Shown: positions 51,993 through 61,018 of the stretch, piece after piece
How positions within the stretch are numbered: position 1 is the stretch's first letter
How the letters are laid out: each line of letters begins with the position of its first letter
Assembly (NCBI GenBank): GCA_902363255.1
Contig: CABIZO010000001.1
Coordinates: 124,001 to 188,000 of the forward strand
Source: Peptostreptococcaceae bacterium
Lineage (GTDB): Bacteria > Bacillota > Clostridia > Peptostreptococcales > Peptostreptococcaceae
Direction of reading: 5' to 3'
DNA: 64,000 nt
Position numbers and translations under genes: made by a program
The notes under the pieces: model-generated
The model's database searches: none
Told to the model about the DNA's origin: nothing
The model's input: only the letters and a program-made list of their open reading frames with translations

Positions 51993-53339
51993 ATGAATAA
52001 AGTTAACTTTAACTATAGTAAAGCCTTAGATTTCTTTGCTAAGGAAGAAGTAGATGCGTTACAACCTTATGTAGATGTTGCTCATGAAATGCTTCATGAA
52101 AAAACAGGTTTAGGGAATGACTTTTTAGGATGGGTAGACTTACCACAAAACTACGATAAAGAAGAATTTGCAAGAATAAAAAAAGCAGCTGAAAAAATAC
52201 AATCAGATTCTGATGTATTAGTAGTAATAGGAATAGGTGGTTCATACTTAGGGGCTAGAGCTGCTATAGAATGTTTAGGACATTCATTTAGAAATAACTT
52301 AACTAAAGAATCTAGAAAGACTCCAGAAATATATTTTGCAGGAAACAACATAAGTTCAACTTATTTAATGGATTTATTAGATATAATAAAAGATAAAGAT
52401 GTATCATTAAATGTTATATCTAAATCAGGAACTACTACAGAACCAGCAATAGCATTTAGAGTTTTAAAAGAATTCTTAGAAAATAAATATGGTAAAGAAG
52501 AAGCAGCAAAAAGAATATATGCTACTACTGATGCTAAAAAAGGTGCATTAAAACAAGTTTCTGATGAAGAAGGATATGAAACTTTTGTAATACCAGATGA
52601 TGTTGGAGGAAGATTCTCTGTATTAACTCCAGTTGGTTTATTACCAATAGCTGCAGCAGGACTTGATATAGATGCAATGATGCAAGGAGCTAATGATGCT
52701 CGTATAAATTATTCTAAATCAAATTTAGAAGAAAATGACTGTTATCAATATGCTGCTGTTAGAAATATATTACATAGAAAAGGTAAAGATATAGAATTAT
52801 TAGTTAATTATGAGCCAAGTTTACATTTTGTAAGTGAGTGGTGGAAACAGTTATATGGAGAAAGTGAAGGAAAAGACCAAAAAGGAATATTCCCGGCTGC
52901 AGTAGATTTCTCAACTGATCTACATTCAATGGGGCAATATGTTCAAGATGGTAAGAGGATATTATTCGAAACAGTTCTAAATATGGAGAAACCAAGAAGG
53001 GTAGTTGAACTAAAATCAGAAGATAAAGATTTAGATGGACTTAATTACTTAAGTGGAAAAACTTTAGACTTTGTAAATGAAAAAGCCTTCCAAGGAACTT
53101 TACTTGCTCATACAGATGGACAAGTTCCAAACTTATTAATTAACATACCAACATTAGATGAGTATAATTTTGGTTATTTAGTATACTTCTTTGAAAAAGC
53201 TTGTGGAATAAGTGGATATCTATTAGGAGTAAATCCATTTAATCAACCAGGTGTTGAAGCATACAAGAAAAATATGTTTGCTTTATTAGGTAAACCAGGA
53301 TTTGAAAAAGAAAAAGAAGAATTAGAAAAAAGACTTTAG
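51993..53339 (+). CDS. pgi: Glucose-6-phosphate isomerase
   Basis: Glycolytic isomerase of glucose-6-phosphate and fructose-6-phosphate, 448 residues, short bacterial type. Motifs: VVIGIGGSYLGARAAIE, the phosphate-binding SKSGTTTEPAIAFR, GGRFSVLTPVGLLP, and the C-terminal base region NPFNQPGVEAYKKN. The ATG at 51993 is seven bases from AGGAG; the ATG at 51987 is also possible with the earlier GGGAG. Single gene with own terminator; distant from pfkA and pyk. Confidence 0.96.
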   Translation: MNKVNFNYSKALDFFAKEEVDALQPYVDVAHEMLHEKTGLGNDFLGWVDLPQNYDKEEFARIKKAAEKIQSDSDVLVVIGIGGSYLGARAAIECLGHSFRNNLTKESRKTPEIYFAGNNISSTYLMDLLDIIKDKDVSLNVISKSGTTTEPAIAFRVLKEFLENKYGKEEAAKRIYATTDAKKGALKQVSDEEGYETFVIPDDVGGRFSVLTPVGLLPIAAAGLDIDAMMQGANDARINYSKSNLEENDCYQYAAVRNILHRKGKDIELLVNYEPSLHFVSEWWKQLYGESEGKDQKGIFPAAVDFSTDLHSMGQYVQDGKRILFETVLNMEKPRRVVELKSEDKDLDGLNYLSGKTLDFVNEKAFQGTLLAHTDGQVPNLLINIPTLDEYNFGYLVYFFEKACGISGYLLGVNPFNQPGVEAYKKNMFALLGKPGFEKEKEELEKRL

Positions 53340-53373
53340 AAATTAAGGTTTAATTAAGAATAAAATATTATAA

Positions 53374-53421
53374 TGAAATCATCATAAGAGATTTATATCA
53401 ATTGTGATGATTTCTTTTTTT
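53374..53421 (+). terminator. Terminator after pgi
   Basis: GAAATCATCAT / GTGATGATTTC stem followed by eight T. Confidence 0.83.
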
Positions 53422-53488
53422 ATTAGATTATAAAAATTAATAATATAAATAAAATAATAATATATTTGTTTTGTTAGGAGGAGAAAAA

Positions 53489-54583
53489 ATGTCTAGAAAA
53501 AGAGGGATAGGATTAGTAGTTGTTGTGGCTGTAATATGTTCAGTACTTAGTTCATTTTTAACAGTAGTTTTAATGAGAAATAATTTAAGTTCTTCGTCAA
53601 GCGGGTCATCTACAGCACAACAAAGTATTAGTATTAATAGTGAAGGAAAAAGCACAAATGTATATCAAGCAGTAACAGAAAAAGCAATGCCATCAGTGGT
53701 AGGTATTACTACAACTGTAATGAGTTCAAATAATATGTTCTCTATTCCAACTGAGTCAGAAGGTGTAGGAACAGGTATAGTTGTAGATTCAAATGGATAT
53801 ATTCTTACAAACTCTCATGTTATTTCAGATGGAGAAGCAAAGAGTGTTAATGTACTGTTCAATGATGGGTCAAGTATTGATGGTCAAGTAGTTTGGCATG
53901 ATTCACAATTAGATTTAGCAGTTGTAAAAGTAAATAAAACTGGACTTACTCCAGCAGAACTTGGAGATAGTGAAAAAGTTTCAATAGGTGATATAGCAAT
54001 AGCTATAGGTAACCCACTTGGATTAGAATTACAAAGAACAGTTACACAAGGTATAATAAGTGGATTAGATAGAACTATAAAAACTGAAAGTGCAACTATG
54101 ACTGGTCTTATTCAAACAGATGCAAGTATAAACTCTGGGAATAGTGGTGGACCATTATTAAATGAAAGTGGTCAAGTTATAGGAATAAATACAGCGAAAA
54201 CATCTGAGGGTGAAAGCTTAGGATTTGCTATTCCAATTAATCAAGCTAAAGAGATAATAGAATCAGTAATTAATAATGGAAGTTATGAAAAAGTAACACT
54301 TGGTATAAAGGGATATGATGCATCAACTTATGCAGCTTATGCACAATCTCAAGGACAACAAGTAGCGACTGATGAAGGTGTATATGTTGGAGAAGTAGTA
54401 GATGATTCTCCAGCTCAAAAAGCCGGTGTTAAAGCAGGAGATATACTTGTTAAATTAGATGATACAAAATTAACTAGCATGTCTGATTTAACTAAGTGTC
54501 TATATGGATATAAAAGTGGTGACAAGGTAACATTAGTAGTAAATAGAGACGGTAAAGAAGTTAAATTAAAAGTAACTTTTTAA
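53489..54583 (+). CDS. HtrA/DegP-type serine protease, membrane anchored
   Basis: S1C protease, 364 residues. A membrane anchor at residues about 7-30 (GLVVVVAVICSVLSSFLTVVL) leads to a Ser-rich linker, then the trypsin-like domain with the triad His110 (LTNSHVI), Asp142 (QLDLAVV) and Ser219 (NSGNSGGPL), and one C-terminal PDZ domain (about 265-364, VDDSPAQKAGVKAGDILVKLDD). It acts outside the membrane in protein quality control. The start is ATG 53489 behind AGGAGG (the frame from 53471 has that site internal). Single gene. Confidence 0.95.
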   Translation: MSRKRGIGLVVVVAVICSVLSSFLTVVLMRNNLSSSSSGSSTAQQSISINSEGKSTNVYQAVTEKAMPSVVGITTTVMSSNNMFSIPTESEGVGTGIVVDSNGYILTNSHVISDGEAKSVNVLFNDGSSIDGQVVWHDSQLDLAVVKVNKTGLTPAELGDSEKVSIGDIAIAIGNPLGLELQRTVTQGIISGLDRTIKTESATMTGLIQTDASINSGNSGGPLLNESGQVIGINTAKTSEGESLGFAIPINQAKEIIESVINNGSYEKVTLGIKGYDASTYAAYAQSQGQQVATDEGVYVGEVVDDSPAQKAGVKAGDILVKLDDTKLTSMSDLTKCLYGYKSGDKVTLVVNRDGKEVKLKVTF

Positions 54584-54597
54584 TAGAAATATATAAT

Positions 54598-54634
54598 AAA
54601 AAATAGTGAGAGTATTACCTCTCACTATTTTTTA
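54598..54634 (+). terminator. Terminator after the HtrA gene
   Basis: AAAATAGTGAGAG / CTCTCACTATTTT stem with TTTATT tail. Confidence 0.9.
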
Positions 54635-54709
54635 TTACAATTTTAATTTATATTGAGATTTATAGATTAAATTACTACTATTTATTATATAAATATAAAA
54701 AGAAAGAAG

Positions 54710-55210
54710 ATGAAAAGGTGTATGAAAAATCTTATAGTTTTTTATTCTTTAGAAGGTGACACAAAATTAATCGCAAGTACTATATCTGAAAAAATTAATG
54801 CGGATATATTAGAGTTAAAGCCAAAGAAAAAGTATCATGATTCGGGATTCAAGAAATATTTCTGGGGAGGTAGAAGTGTAATATTTAAAGAGAAACCAGA
54901 ACTTCAAGACTATAATATAAATCTAGAGAATTATGAAAATATTTTTATTGGGACACCTATATGGGTAGGAACTTATGCGCCTCCTTATAATACTTTTTTA
55001 AAAAAAGAAAATATAAGTAATAAGAATATTTATTTATTTGCTTGTCATGGAGGCGGAGGAGCTGATAAGTTTTATAAAAATATAAAAGAGATCATTCCAA
55101 ATAATGAGTTTAAAGGAGAAATAGATTTTAATGAACCTTTAAAAGAAAGTAGATCAGATATATTAGATCAAATTGATAATTGGTTGAAAATGGTGTATTT
55201 CAATAATTAA
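54710..55210 (+). CDS. Flavodoxin-family protein
   Basis: A 166-residue flavodoxin-fold protein. The FMN phosphate loop is YSLEGDTKLIASTI near residue 13, and the isoalloxazine-side loops are IGTPIWVGTYAPPYNTFL and FACHGGGGADKF. It resembles stand-alone flavodoxins used as NAD(P)H-dependent reductase partners; the partner is unknown. Two ATGs compete (54710 and 54722); neither has an ideal site (AGAAAGAAG and AAAAGGTG), so the first residues are uncertain. Confidence 0.85.
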   Translation: MKRCMKNLIVFYSLEGDTKLIASTISEKINADILELKPKKKYHDSGFKKYFWGGRSVIFKEKPELQDYNINLENYENIFIGTPIWVGTYAPPYNTFLKKENISNKNIYLFACHGGGGADKFYKNIKEIIPNNEFKGEIDFNEPLKESRSDILDQIDNWLKMVYFNN

Positions 55211-55249
55211 TTATAACTAAAATATACATATGAAAATGGGAGAGGTATT

Positions 55250-56092
55250 ATGGAAAAGGTAATGATATTTGGGGCAGGCCAAGCTGGTGAAATGATATCA
55301 AATTGGATAAGTGGTGAAATGGAGTTGTTAGGATTCATAGATAATAATCCCAATTTGTACGGAAAATATAAAGCTAATAAAAGTATATATTCAGCTAAGG
55401 AAGCTATGGAAATGATGCCGGATATTATTGTTATTACAGTTTTAAATAAAGAGGCATCTGAAGAAATTCAATTACAATTAAAGTTATTAGATTATAAAGG
55501 GATGATATTTAATATTAATGACTTTAAAAGATATATTGATATAAGATTGGCATCGTTGAGATTAATAGCAACTGAGATAAATGATAGGAGATTAGAAGGA
55601 GAAGTAGCTGAATTAGGAGTATATAAAGGTCGATTTGCATCAGAAATTAATAGACTTTTTCCAAATAAAAAACTATATCTTTTTGATACATTTGAAGGAT
55701 TTAATAATGAGGATATAAAGGTAGAGAGAAATCATGGAAATTCAAGAGCTAAAGTAGGCGATTTTTCAGATACTAATATGGAGTTAGTAAGAGAAAAGCT
55801 ACCATATAAAGAACAAGCAGTATTTATTAAAGGATATTTTCCTGAAAGTATAAAAAAAGATTTACCAAGTTTCTGTTTTGTAAGTTTAGACACAGATTTG
55901 TACAAACCAACTTATGAAGGATTAAAAGTATTTTATCCCAAGTTAGTTAAAGGTGGTATAATCATAATTCATGACTATAATAGTAGTCAATTTCCAGGAG
56001 TGAAAGATGCGGTAAAAGAATTTTGTAAAGAAAATGATATCTCCTTAGTACCATTATGTGATATGCATGGGTCCGCCGTAATAGTTAAATAA
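55250..56092 (+). CDS. TylF/MycF-type methyltransferase with N-terminal nucleotide-binding domain
   Basis: A 280-residue two-domain protein. Residues 1-100 form a Rossmann-like domain with VMIFGAGQAGEMISNW and LGFIDNN, like the N-terminal domain of PglD-type sugar acetyltransferases. Residues about 110-280 resemble the TylF/MycF macrocin O-methyltransferase family: GEVAELGVYKGRFASEINRLF, YLFDTFEGF, SLDTDLYKPTYEGL and the metal-site region IIHDYNSSQFPGV. Such proteins usually lie in glycan or polyketide clusters; here there is none, and the substrate is unknown. SD is GAGAGG. It converges on feoB. Confidence 0.85.
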   Translation: MEKVMIFGAGQAGEMISNWISGEMELLGFIDNNPNLYGKYKANKSIYSAKEAMEMMPDIIVITVLNKEASEEIQLQLKLLDYKGMIFNINDFKRYIDIRLASLRLIATEINDRRLEGEVAELGVYKGRFASEINRLFPNKKLYLFDTFEGFNNEDIKVERNHGNSRAKVGDFSDTNMELVREKLPYKEQAVFIKGYFPESIKKDLPSFCFVSLDTDLYKPTYEGLKVFYPKLVKGGIIIIHDYNSSQFPGVKDAVKEFCKENDISLVPLCDMHGSAVIVK

Positions 56093-56096
56093 AAAT

Positions 56097-56134
56097 AAAA
56101 AAGCTATATTCATTAGAATATAGCTTTTTTTATA
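56097..56134. terminator. Bidirectional terminator between the methyltransferase and feoB
   Basis: AAAAAGCTATATTC / GAATATAGCTTTTT stem with T tails on both strands. Confidence 0.88.
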
Positions 56135-58051
56135 TTATTCGTTTGTAGCTTTTGTATGACATGACTCACTTGATGGACATGATGAACATCCACTACACCC
56201 GCTAGATTTTTTAGTAAACATTTTGAATAGGATAAATGCAGCGATTAAAACTATAGCACCACCTATTATGAATTCTATAGATGTACTTCCACCTACTATT
56301 AAACTTCCGATAGTATTAACGATGAATGCAACTACCCAAGCAAGTATAAATTGATAAGATAAAGATATCATCATCATTTTATTTCCGTATTCTTTTCTCA
56401 TAGTAGCAAGGGCTGCAATACATGGAGTATAAAGTGCAGAGAATGCTAAGAATGCAAGGGCTGTAACTCCAGTAAATACAGTCGGTAAAACTTGTTCTAA
56501 GTTGCTACCAAATAAAACTGACATTGTATTTACAACTATTTCTTTAGCACCAAGTCCTGTAAGTATAGAAACTGAAATTCTCCAGTCACTAAATCCTAAA
56601 GGAGCAAATAATGGAGCTATTATTTTACCAAATGCTGATAAAAAGCTAGCATTCATATCTTCTGTATAACCATGTAAGTTAAATGATGATAAGAACCATA
56701 TAACTACTGACATAGCAAACATTACAGTAATAACCCTTATTAAAAATCCTTTAGATTTACTCCAAGTATTTTTTAATAAAGCTGATAAAGTAGGAACTCT
56801 ATATTCTGGCAACTCAAGGACAAAAGGTTCTGCTTGAGTTTTGTACACAGTTTTATTTAATACTAAAGCAACTAATATTGCTACAACTATTCCTAATAGA
56901 TATAAACCAGTAGTCACTAAAGCTTCGTGTTTTGGGAAAAATATAGATACAAATAAAGCATATATAGGTAATTTAGCACCACAAGTCATAAGTGGAGAAA
57001 TTAATGCTGTTATTTTTCTATCTTTTTCACTTTCCAAAGTTCTAGTAGCCATTATTGCTGGAGAAGAACATCCAAGCCCCATAACCATAGGTATGAATGC
57101 TTTACCAGATAAACCAACTCTATACATTATTTTATCCATTAAGAAGGCTGCTCTTGACATATATCCGCTATCTTCAAATAATGATATTCCAAAGAATAAA
57201 GTGAATATTAATGGGAAGAATGGTAAAGTACCAGCTACACCACCAAGTACACCGTCAACTATTAATGATCTAAACCATGAACTTGAGTTAGCTAATAAAC
57301 CATCAACTGGTTCCATAACATAAGTTTCTATTGCTCCTCCAAGCCATTCTTGTAAAGGTCCACCTACCCAATTGAAAGTAAACATAAATAATAATAACAA
57401 TATTCCTATAAATATTGGATAAGTAAGTATAGGATGTAGGACAAAATCATCTATATAATCACTTATTGATTTTCTATTATTTGAAGGAACTATGGTAGAA
57501 TCAGATATAATTTCTTCTAATTTTTTATAAGTTTCAGTTTCATTTCCAAAGTGTATATTGTAATTTACAACTGTTCTTGAAGCTTTTTCAATTTCAGATT
57601 TAATATTTTCTAAACCAGTCTTTTTCTTTGCAACTATAGGAAGTATAGTAACATTAAGATTTTTAGCTAATTTATTATAATCTAGTTTTATTCCTTTAGC
57701 TTCAGCTAAGTCAACCATATTAAGTAAAATAACTATTGGTTTATTATATTTCATAAGTTGAGTAGTAAGGTATAGGTTTCTATCAAGATTAGAAGCGTCC
57801 ACCACGTTTACTATTACATCAACATTTCCATTTTCTAAAAACTCTTTAGATACTTTTTCTTCGTTAGAGAAAGTATCCATTGCGTATATTCCAGGTAAGT
57901 CTACGATTTTTATATTATCATCTAAAAATCCTTCTTTTTTCTCGATTGTAACCCCAGGCCAGTTACCAACGTATTGGTTAGAACCTGTTAATAAGTTGAA
58001 TACAGTAGTTTTTCCAACGTTAGGATTACCAAATAAAGCTACGTTAATCAA
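56135..58051 (-). CDS. feoB: Ferrous iron transport protein B
   Basis: Fe(II) transporter, 638 residues. The N-terminal GTPase has G1 GNPNVGKTT, G3 DLPGIYAMD, and G4 LNMVDLAE; a helical guanine-dissociation-type spacer follows; two Gate motifs (about 280-440) and the FeoC-like region complete the membrane part with about eight helices. The C-terminus ends in a cysteine cluster, CSGCSSCPSSESCH, possibly a metal-binding tail. The start directly follows the feoA stop. Expected to be repressed by Fur when iron is present (see 58297-58315). Confidence 0.97.
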   Translation of the reverse strand: MINVALFGNPNVGKTTVFNLLTGSNQYVGNWPGVTIEKKEGFLDDNIKIVDLPGIYAMDTFSNEEKVSKEFLENGNVDVIVNVVDASNLDRNLYLTTQLMKYNKPIVILLNMVDLAEAKGIKLDYNKLAKNLNVTILPIVAKKKTGLENIKSEIEKASRTVVNYNIHFGNETETYKKLEEIISDSTIVPSNNRKSISDYIDDFVLHPILTYPIFIGILLLLFMFTFNWVGGPLQEWLGGAIETYVMEPVDGLLANSSSWFRSLIVDGVLGGVAGTLPFFPLIFTLFFGISLFEDSGYMSRAAFLMDKIMYRVGLSGKAFIPMVMGLGCSSPAIMATRTLESEKDRKITALISPLMTCGAKLPIYALFVSIFFPKHEALVTTGLYLLGIVVAILVALVLNKTVYKTQAEPFVLELPEYRVPTLSALLKNTWSKSKGFLIRVITVMFAMSVVIWFLSSFNLHGYTEDMNASFLSAFGKIIAPLFAPLGFSDWRISVSILTGLGAKEIVVNTMSVLFGSNLEQVLPTVFTGVTALAFLAFSALYTPCIAALATMRKEYGNKMMMISLSYQFILAWVVAFIVNTIGSLIVGGSTSIEFIIGGAIVLIAAFILFKMFTKKSSGCSGCSSCPSSESCHTKATNE

Positions 58052-58285
58052 CTAAATCACCTCGTTGTCTTTTAAATATATATTTTTTGCATCAGATTTT
58101 CTTAATGCTAAGTTAAGTCCTCTAAAATTAACTATGATTGGATCTCCCAGTGGAGCAATTTTCTTTATTTCTATTTCAGTATTAGCAATACATCCTAAAG
58201 CAAGAAGTCTTTTTGCTAATCTTTCGTCACCGTCTATATTATTAATTGTACCACTTTGGCCAACTTTAAGGTCGTAAACAGTCAT
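58052..58285 (-). CDS. feoA: Ferrous iron transport protein A
   Basis: Small SH3-like protein, 77 residues, needed for FeoB activity. Motifs: TVYDLKVGQSGTINNIDGDERLAKRLLALG, then LGDPIIVNFRGLNLALRKSDAKNI, both typical of FeoA. The start is ATG 58285 (or 58288), after AGGAGG (58294-58299). First gene of the feoAB operon, whose SD overlaps the Fur-box-like palindrome. Confidence 0.95.
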   Translation of the reverse strand: MTVYDLKVGQSGTINNIDGDERLAKRLLALGCIANTEIEIKKIAPLGDPIIVNFRGLNLALRKSDAKNIYLKDNEVI

Positions 58286-58296
58286 CATTAACACCT

Positions 58297-58315
58297 CCTA
58301 ATGAGTTTCATTATC
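58297..58315 (-). promoter_or_regulatory. Fur-box-like operator of feoAB
   Basis: On the minus strand the 19-mer GATAATGAAACTCATTAGG matches the classical Fur consensus GATAATGATAATCATTATC at 15 of 19 positions. It overlaps the feoA SD, so repression would block start of transcription or leader access. Confidence 0.65.
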
Positions 58316-58467
58316 ATCTAAATTATAACTATATTTATATAGAATGTCAATATAATTACGATTTTAACACTATCATATTTTAAACTTATATAAAATAATT
58401 TAAAATATAGAGGTTTTCAAGGATATATTGTATTATATTATTAAGTTGAAAAATGGAGATGAAATTA

Positions 58468-58995
58468 ATGAAAACTAAAAAGATGACATTTTTAGGACTG
58501 ATGGTTGCATATAGCTTAGTATTATATATAATTGAAACCTATATACCTAACCCACTAATAGCTATTTTCCCAGGAGCGAAGTTAGGGTTATCAAATATAA
58601 TAACATTGATATCATTGATAATTTTAGGTGTAAAGGATACATGTATAATACTAACTGTTAGAATTATATTATCTTCTATTTTTACAGGTCCTATTTCATA
58701 CTTATTATTTAGTGCTGGAGGGGCATACTTAAGTTTAATATCTATGTATTTGGCAAGTAAAATAAAAGATTTTTCTCTTATAGGAGTGAGTATTATAGGA
58801 GCTATTGGACATAATATAGGACAGTTATTAGTAGCAAGTATGATAGTACAAAATATTAATATGGTAGGGTATTTACCATTTATGCTTATAACGTCTCTAA
58901 TTACAGGGATGTTTGTAGGATTAGTATCAAAGTATTGTTATCCTAAATTGGCTAAGTTTTCCGTTAAATTATTGACAGATAATAACAATTTTTGA
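58468..58995 (+). CDS. Gx transporter family protein (HepPP-synthase component I-like)
   Basis: A 175-residue integral membrane protein with about five hydrophobic segments. LGLMVAYSLVLYIIETYIPNP, FPGAKLGLSNIITLISL and GPISYLLFSAGGAYLSLISMYL match the Hpre_diP_synt_I / Gx transporter family, an ECF-S-like membrane component. It is often next to heptaprenyl diphosphate synthase or nusG-like genes; not here. The start is ATG 58468 with GGAGATG as SD; the frame from 58453 has that site internal. Confidence 0.83.
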   Translation: MKTKKMTFLGLMVAYSLVLYIIETYIPNPLIAIFPGAKLGLSNIITLISLIILGVKDTCIILTVRIILSSIFTGPISYLLFSAGGAYLSLISMYLASKIKDFSLIGVSIIGAIGHNIGQLLVASMIVQNINMVGYLPFMLITSLITGMFVGLVSKYCYPKLAKFSVKLLTDNNNF

Positions 58996-59034
58996 TAAGA
59001 TTAAAAAAAATAGATATTGGTAGTGGTGGTTTTT

Positions 59035-59205
59035 ATGGATAGAAGTGAACTGGAAGCGCTTAAAAAAGAAATCGAAGAAGTAAGAGAATTAATAAATACG
59101 TATATAGAATATCCTGAAATTTTTAAGGATGAACTAGTTGAATCAAGTCATAAAATAGATATGTTAATAAATGAATATATAAAGCACGCAGATGACCCAC
59201 AGTAA
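59035..59205 (+). CDS. Spo0E-like sporulation regulatory phosphatase
   Basis: A 56-residue protein of the Spo0E aspartyl-phosphate phosphatase family. The body is a helical hairpin, and the family signature SxxLDxLI appears as SSHKIDMLINEYI (Ile for Leu). Spo0E proteins remove phosphate from Spo0A and delay sporulation. The start is ATG 59035, because the GGTGG site lies between it and the GTG/ATG further up at 59017. Its stop codon lies inside a terminator hairpin. Confidence 0.85.
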   Translation: MDRSELEALKKEIEEVRELINTYIEYPEIFKDELVESSHKIDMLINEYIKHADDPQ

Positions 59206-59219
59206 TGTGGGTTTTTTTG
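59194..59219 (+). terminator. Terminator overlapping the Spo0E-like stop codon
   Basis: ACCCAC / GTGGGT stem, with the gene's TAA in the loop, followed by seven T. Confidence 0.8.
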
Positions 59220-59324
59220 CACATAATTTGTGATTTTAAATAAGAATTATGAGTATACTAAAATATAAATGTAAATATGAAAGCAAATTTTATTTATGAG
59301 TTTATTATAATTAAAGGTGATTAG

Positions 59325-60170
59325 ATGTTCGTTTCTAAATTAATTCGTAGTATTTTTATCATAATAATTGCATGTATTTTGTTAAAAATTATACAATTTT
59401 CTTTAAAAAGTTTATTTAAAATTACAAAGTTTGATGAGAGATATGAAGATACACTTTGTAGTGTATTATGCTCTGTATCTTATTATATAATGTTGGTTTT
59501 AAGTGTAATATTAATACTTAGGGAATTTGAAATTGTAGATGCAACTGCCTTTGGATCCTTGGTTACTGGAGCTAGTATAGTAGGAATCGTGGCAGGTGTA
59601 GCTTCTCAGAGTATATTAAAAGATATTTTTAATGGTTTTTTTATTCTATTTGAAAAACAAATTCAGGTAGGAGATTTTATTGTAATAAATGAAGAGTTCA
59701 AAGGAAGTGTGGAGGAGATTGGTATAAGAAGTACTAGTCTTAGAGATTGGGACTTAAAAAGAATTACCATACCAAATGGAAACATTAATAGCATAAGAAA
59801 CTATAGTAAGGATGCAATGAGAGTTGTTGTTCACGTTAGAGTTTCTTATGAAGAGGACCCCCGAAAAGTATTAGATTCATTACAAGAAGTATGTGATATA
59901 ATGAATGAAAATTATAAAGAATACCTTATTAAACTAAGACCATCTAGTAATCCAGGATTTAAAGTATATGGAATAACGGATATAGAAAAAATATCTATAG
60001 GTGCTAAATATACGATTACAGGTGTAGTTGCCTCAGAAAGATATTTTACCATATTGAGAGAAGCCAAATTACAAGTTTTGATGGTATTTAAGAAAAATAA
60101 TATTAAGATAGGATATCCAACAAATATAAATATATTATCCAATGAAGATAATATAAATGAAGAATTATAA
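59325..60170 (+). CDS. Mechanosensitive ion channel, MscS family
   Basis: A small-conductance mechanosensitive channel subunit, 281 residues. Two to three membrane helices fill the N-terminus (1-95), the pore helix TM3 is VTGASIVGIVAGVASQSILKDIFNGFFILFE, and the beta domain has VGDFIVINEEFKGSVEEIGIRST and LKRITIPNGNI. It releases solutes at hypo-osmotic stress. Start ATG with AAAGGTG. Confidence 0.93.
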   Translation: MFVSKLIRSIFIIIIACILLKIIQFSLKSLFKITKFDERYEDTLCSVLCSVSYYIMLVLSVILILREFEIVDATAFGSLVTGASIVGIVAGVASQSILKDIFNGFFILFEKQIQVGDFIVINEEFKGSVEEIGIRSTSLRDWDLKRITIPNGNINSIRNYSKDAMRVVVHVRVSYEEDPRKVLDSLQEVCDIMNENYKEYLIKLRPSSNPGFKVYGITDIEKISIGAKYTITGVVASERYFTILREAKLQVLMVFKKNNIKIGYPTNINILSNEDNINEEL

Positions 60171-60247
60171 CTACAAATAAAGAGTAAAAACATATACTAT
60201 ATTAATAAATATATATAATATTAATGTGTGATTCTAAGGGGGAAAAA

Positions 60248-60916
60248 ATGGGGGACATAATATTAAAAAATGAGGAAGTAATCATAAAGCTCCTATTAGC
60301 AGTTATAGTAGGTGGATTTACAGGTTATGAGAGAGAAAAATCTAACCAGTTTGCAGGATTTAGAACTCATATCTTAGTTTCTATTGGATCATGTATTACA
60401 TCAATTATAGCACTGGAACTGTTTAATCGATATAGTAGTGTCAGTACAATGGACCCAGCAAGATTACCGGCACAAGTACTATCTGGTATAGGTTTTTTAG
60501 GAGCTGGTGCTATATTGAAAAATTCCAATGGAATAAGAGGGTTAACAACTGCTGCAGGTATATGGACAACAGCATGTATAGGAATTGCTATAGGGTATGG
60601 ACAATATGTACTTGGGATTGCAGCGTGGATTTTAGTAATGACAACCTTATATATATTAAAGAATTTTGATAAGGTAATATCAAAAAGAGGTCAAACAGTG
60701 TTGAAAGCTACAATTACGAATTTGGATGTAACATCAACCATATTTAATACTATTAAATCATCTGAAATATCAATAAAAAACTTTCAGATAATAACTAAAT
60801 CAGAGGATATATGGGAAATTGTATTCTTGATTGAATACGATAAAAAATTAATATTAGATGAATTAATTATAGAGCTAAAAAATATTAATCATGTAGTAAA
60901 TATGGAATATATATAG
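60248..60916 (+). CDS. MgtC/SapB family membrane protein
   Basis: A 222-residue MgtC-type protein. Four to five hydrophobic segments, with GFTGYEREKSNQFAGFRTHILVSIGSC, LPAQVLSGIGFLGAGAILK and IRGLTTAAGIWTTACIGIAIG, are the family signature; a ~70-residue C-terminal ACT-like cytoplasmic domain follows (from about 150). MgtC-family proteins act in low-magnesium survival and virulence in some bacteria. The start is ATG 60248 after AAGGGGG; the longer frame from 60224 lacks a site. Confidence 0.92.
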   Translation: MGDIILKNEEVIIKLLLAVIVGGFTGYEREKSNQFAGFRTHILVSIGSCITSIIALELFNRYSSVSTMDPARLPAQVLSGIGFLGAGAILKNSNGIRGLTTAAGIWTTACIGIAIGYGQYVLGIAAWILVMTTLYILKNFDKVISKRGQTVLKATITNLDVTSTIFNTIKSSEISIKNFQIITKSEDIWEIVFLIEYDKKLILDELIIELKNINHVVNMEYI

Positions 60917-61018
60917 TAAGTTTGATGAAGATTGATATTACATTTTGGAAATACTAATTTAAAAATAGATAAAAATAATATGTTTATTAGATAAATAAAT
61001 TACTAAGGAGTGAATATA

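Noticed and set aside
56841..57323. 160-codon open frame opposite feoB
   Set aside because: Shadow of the feoB membrane region; no SD, no recognisable domain.
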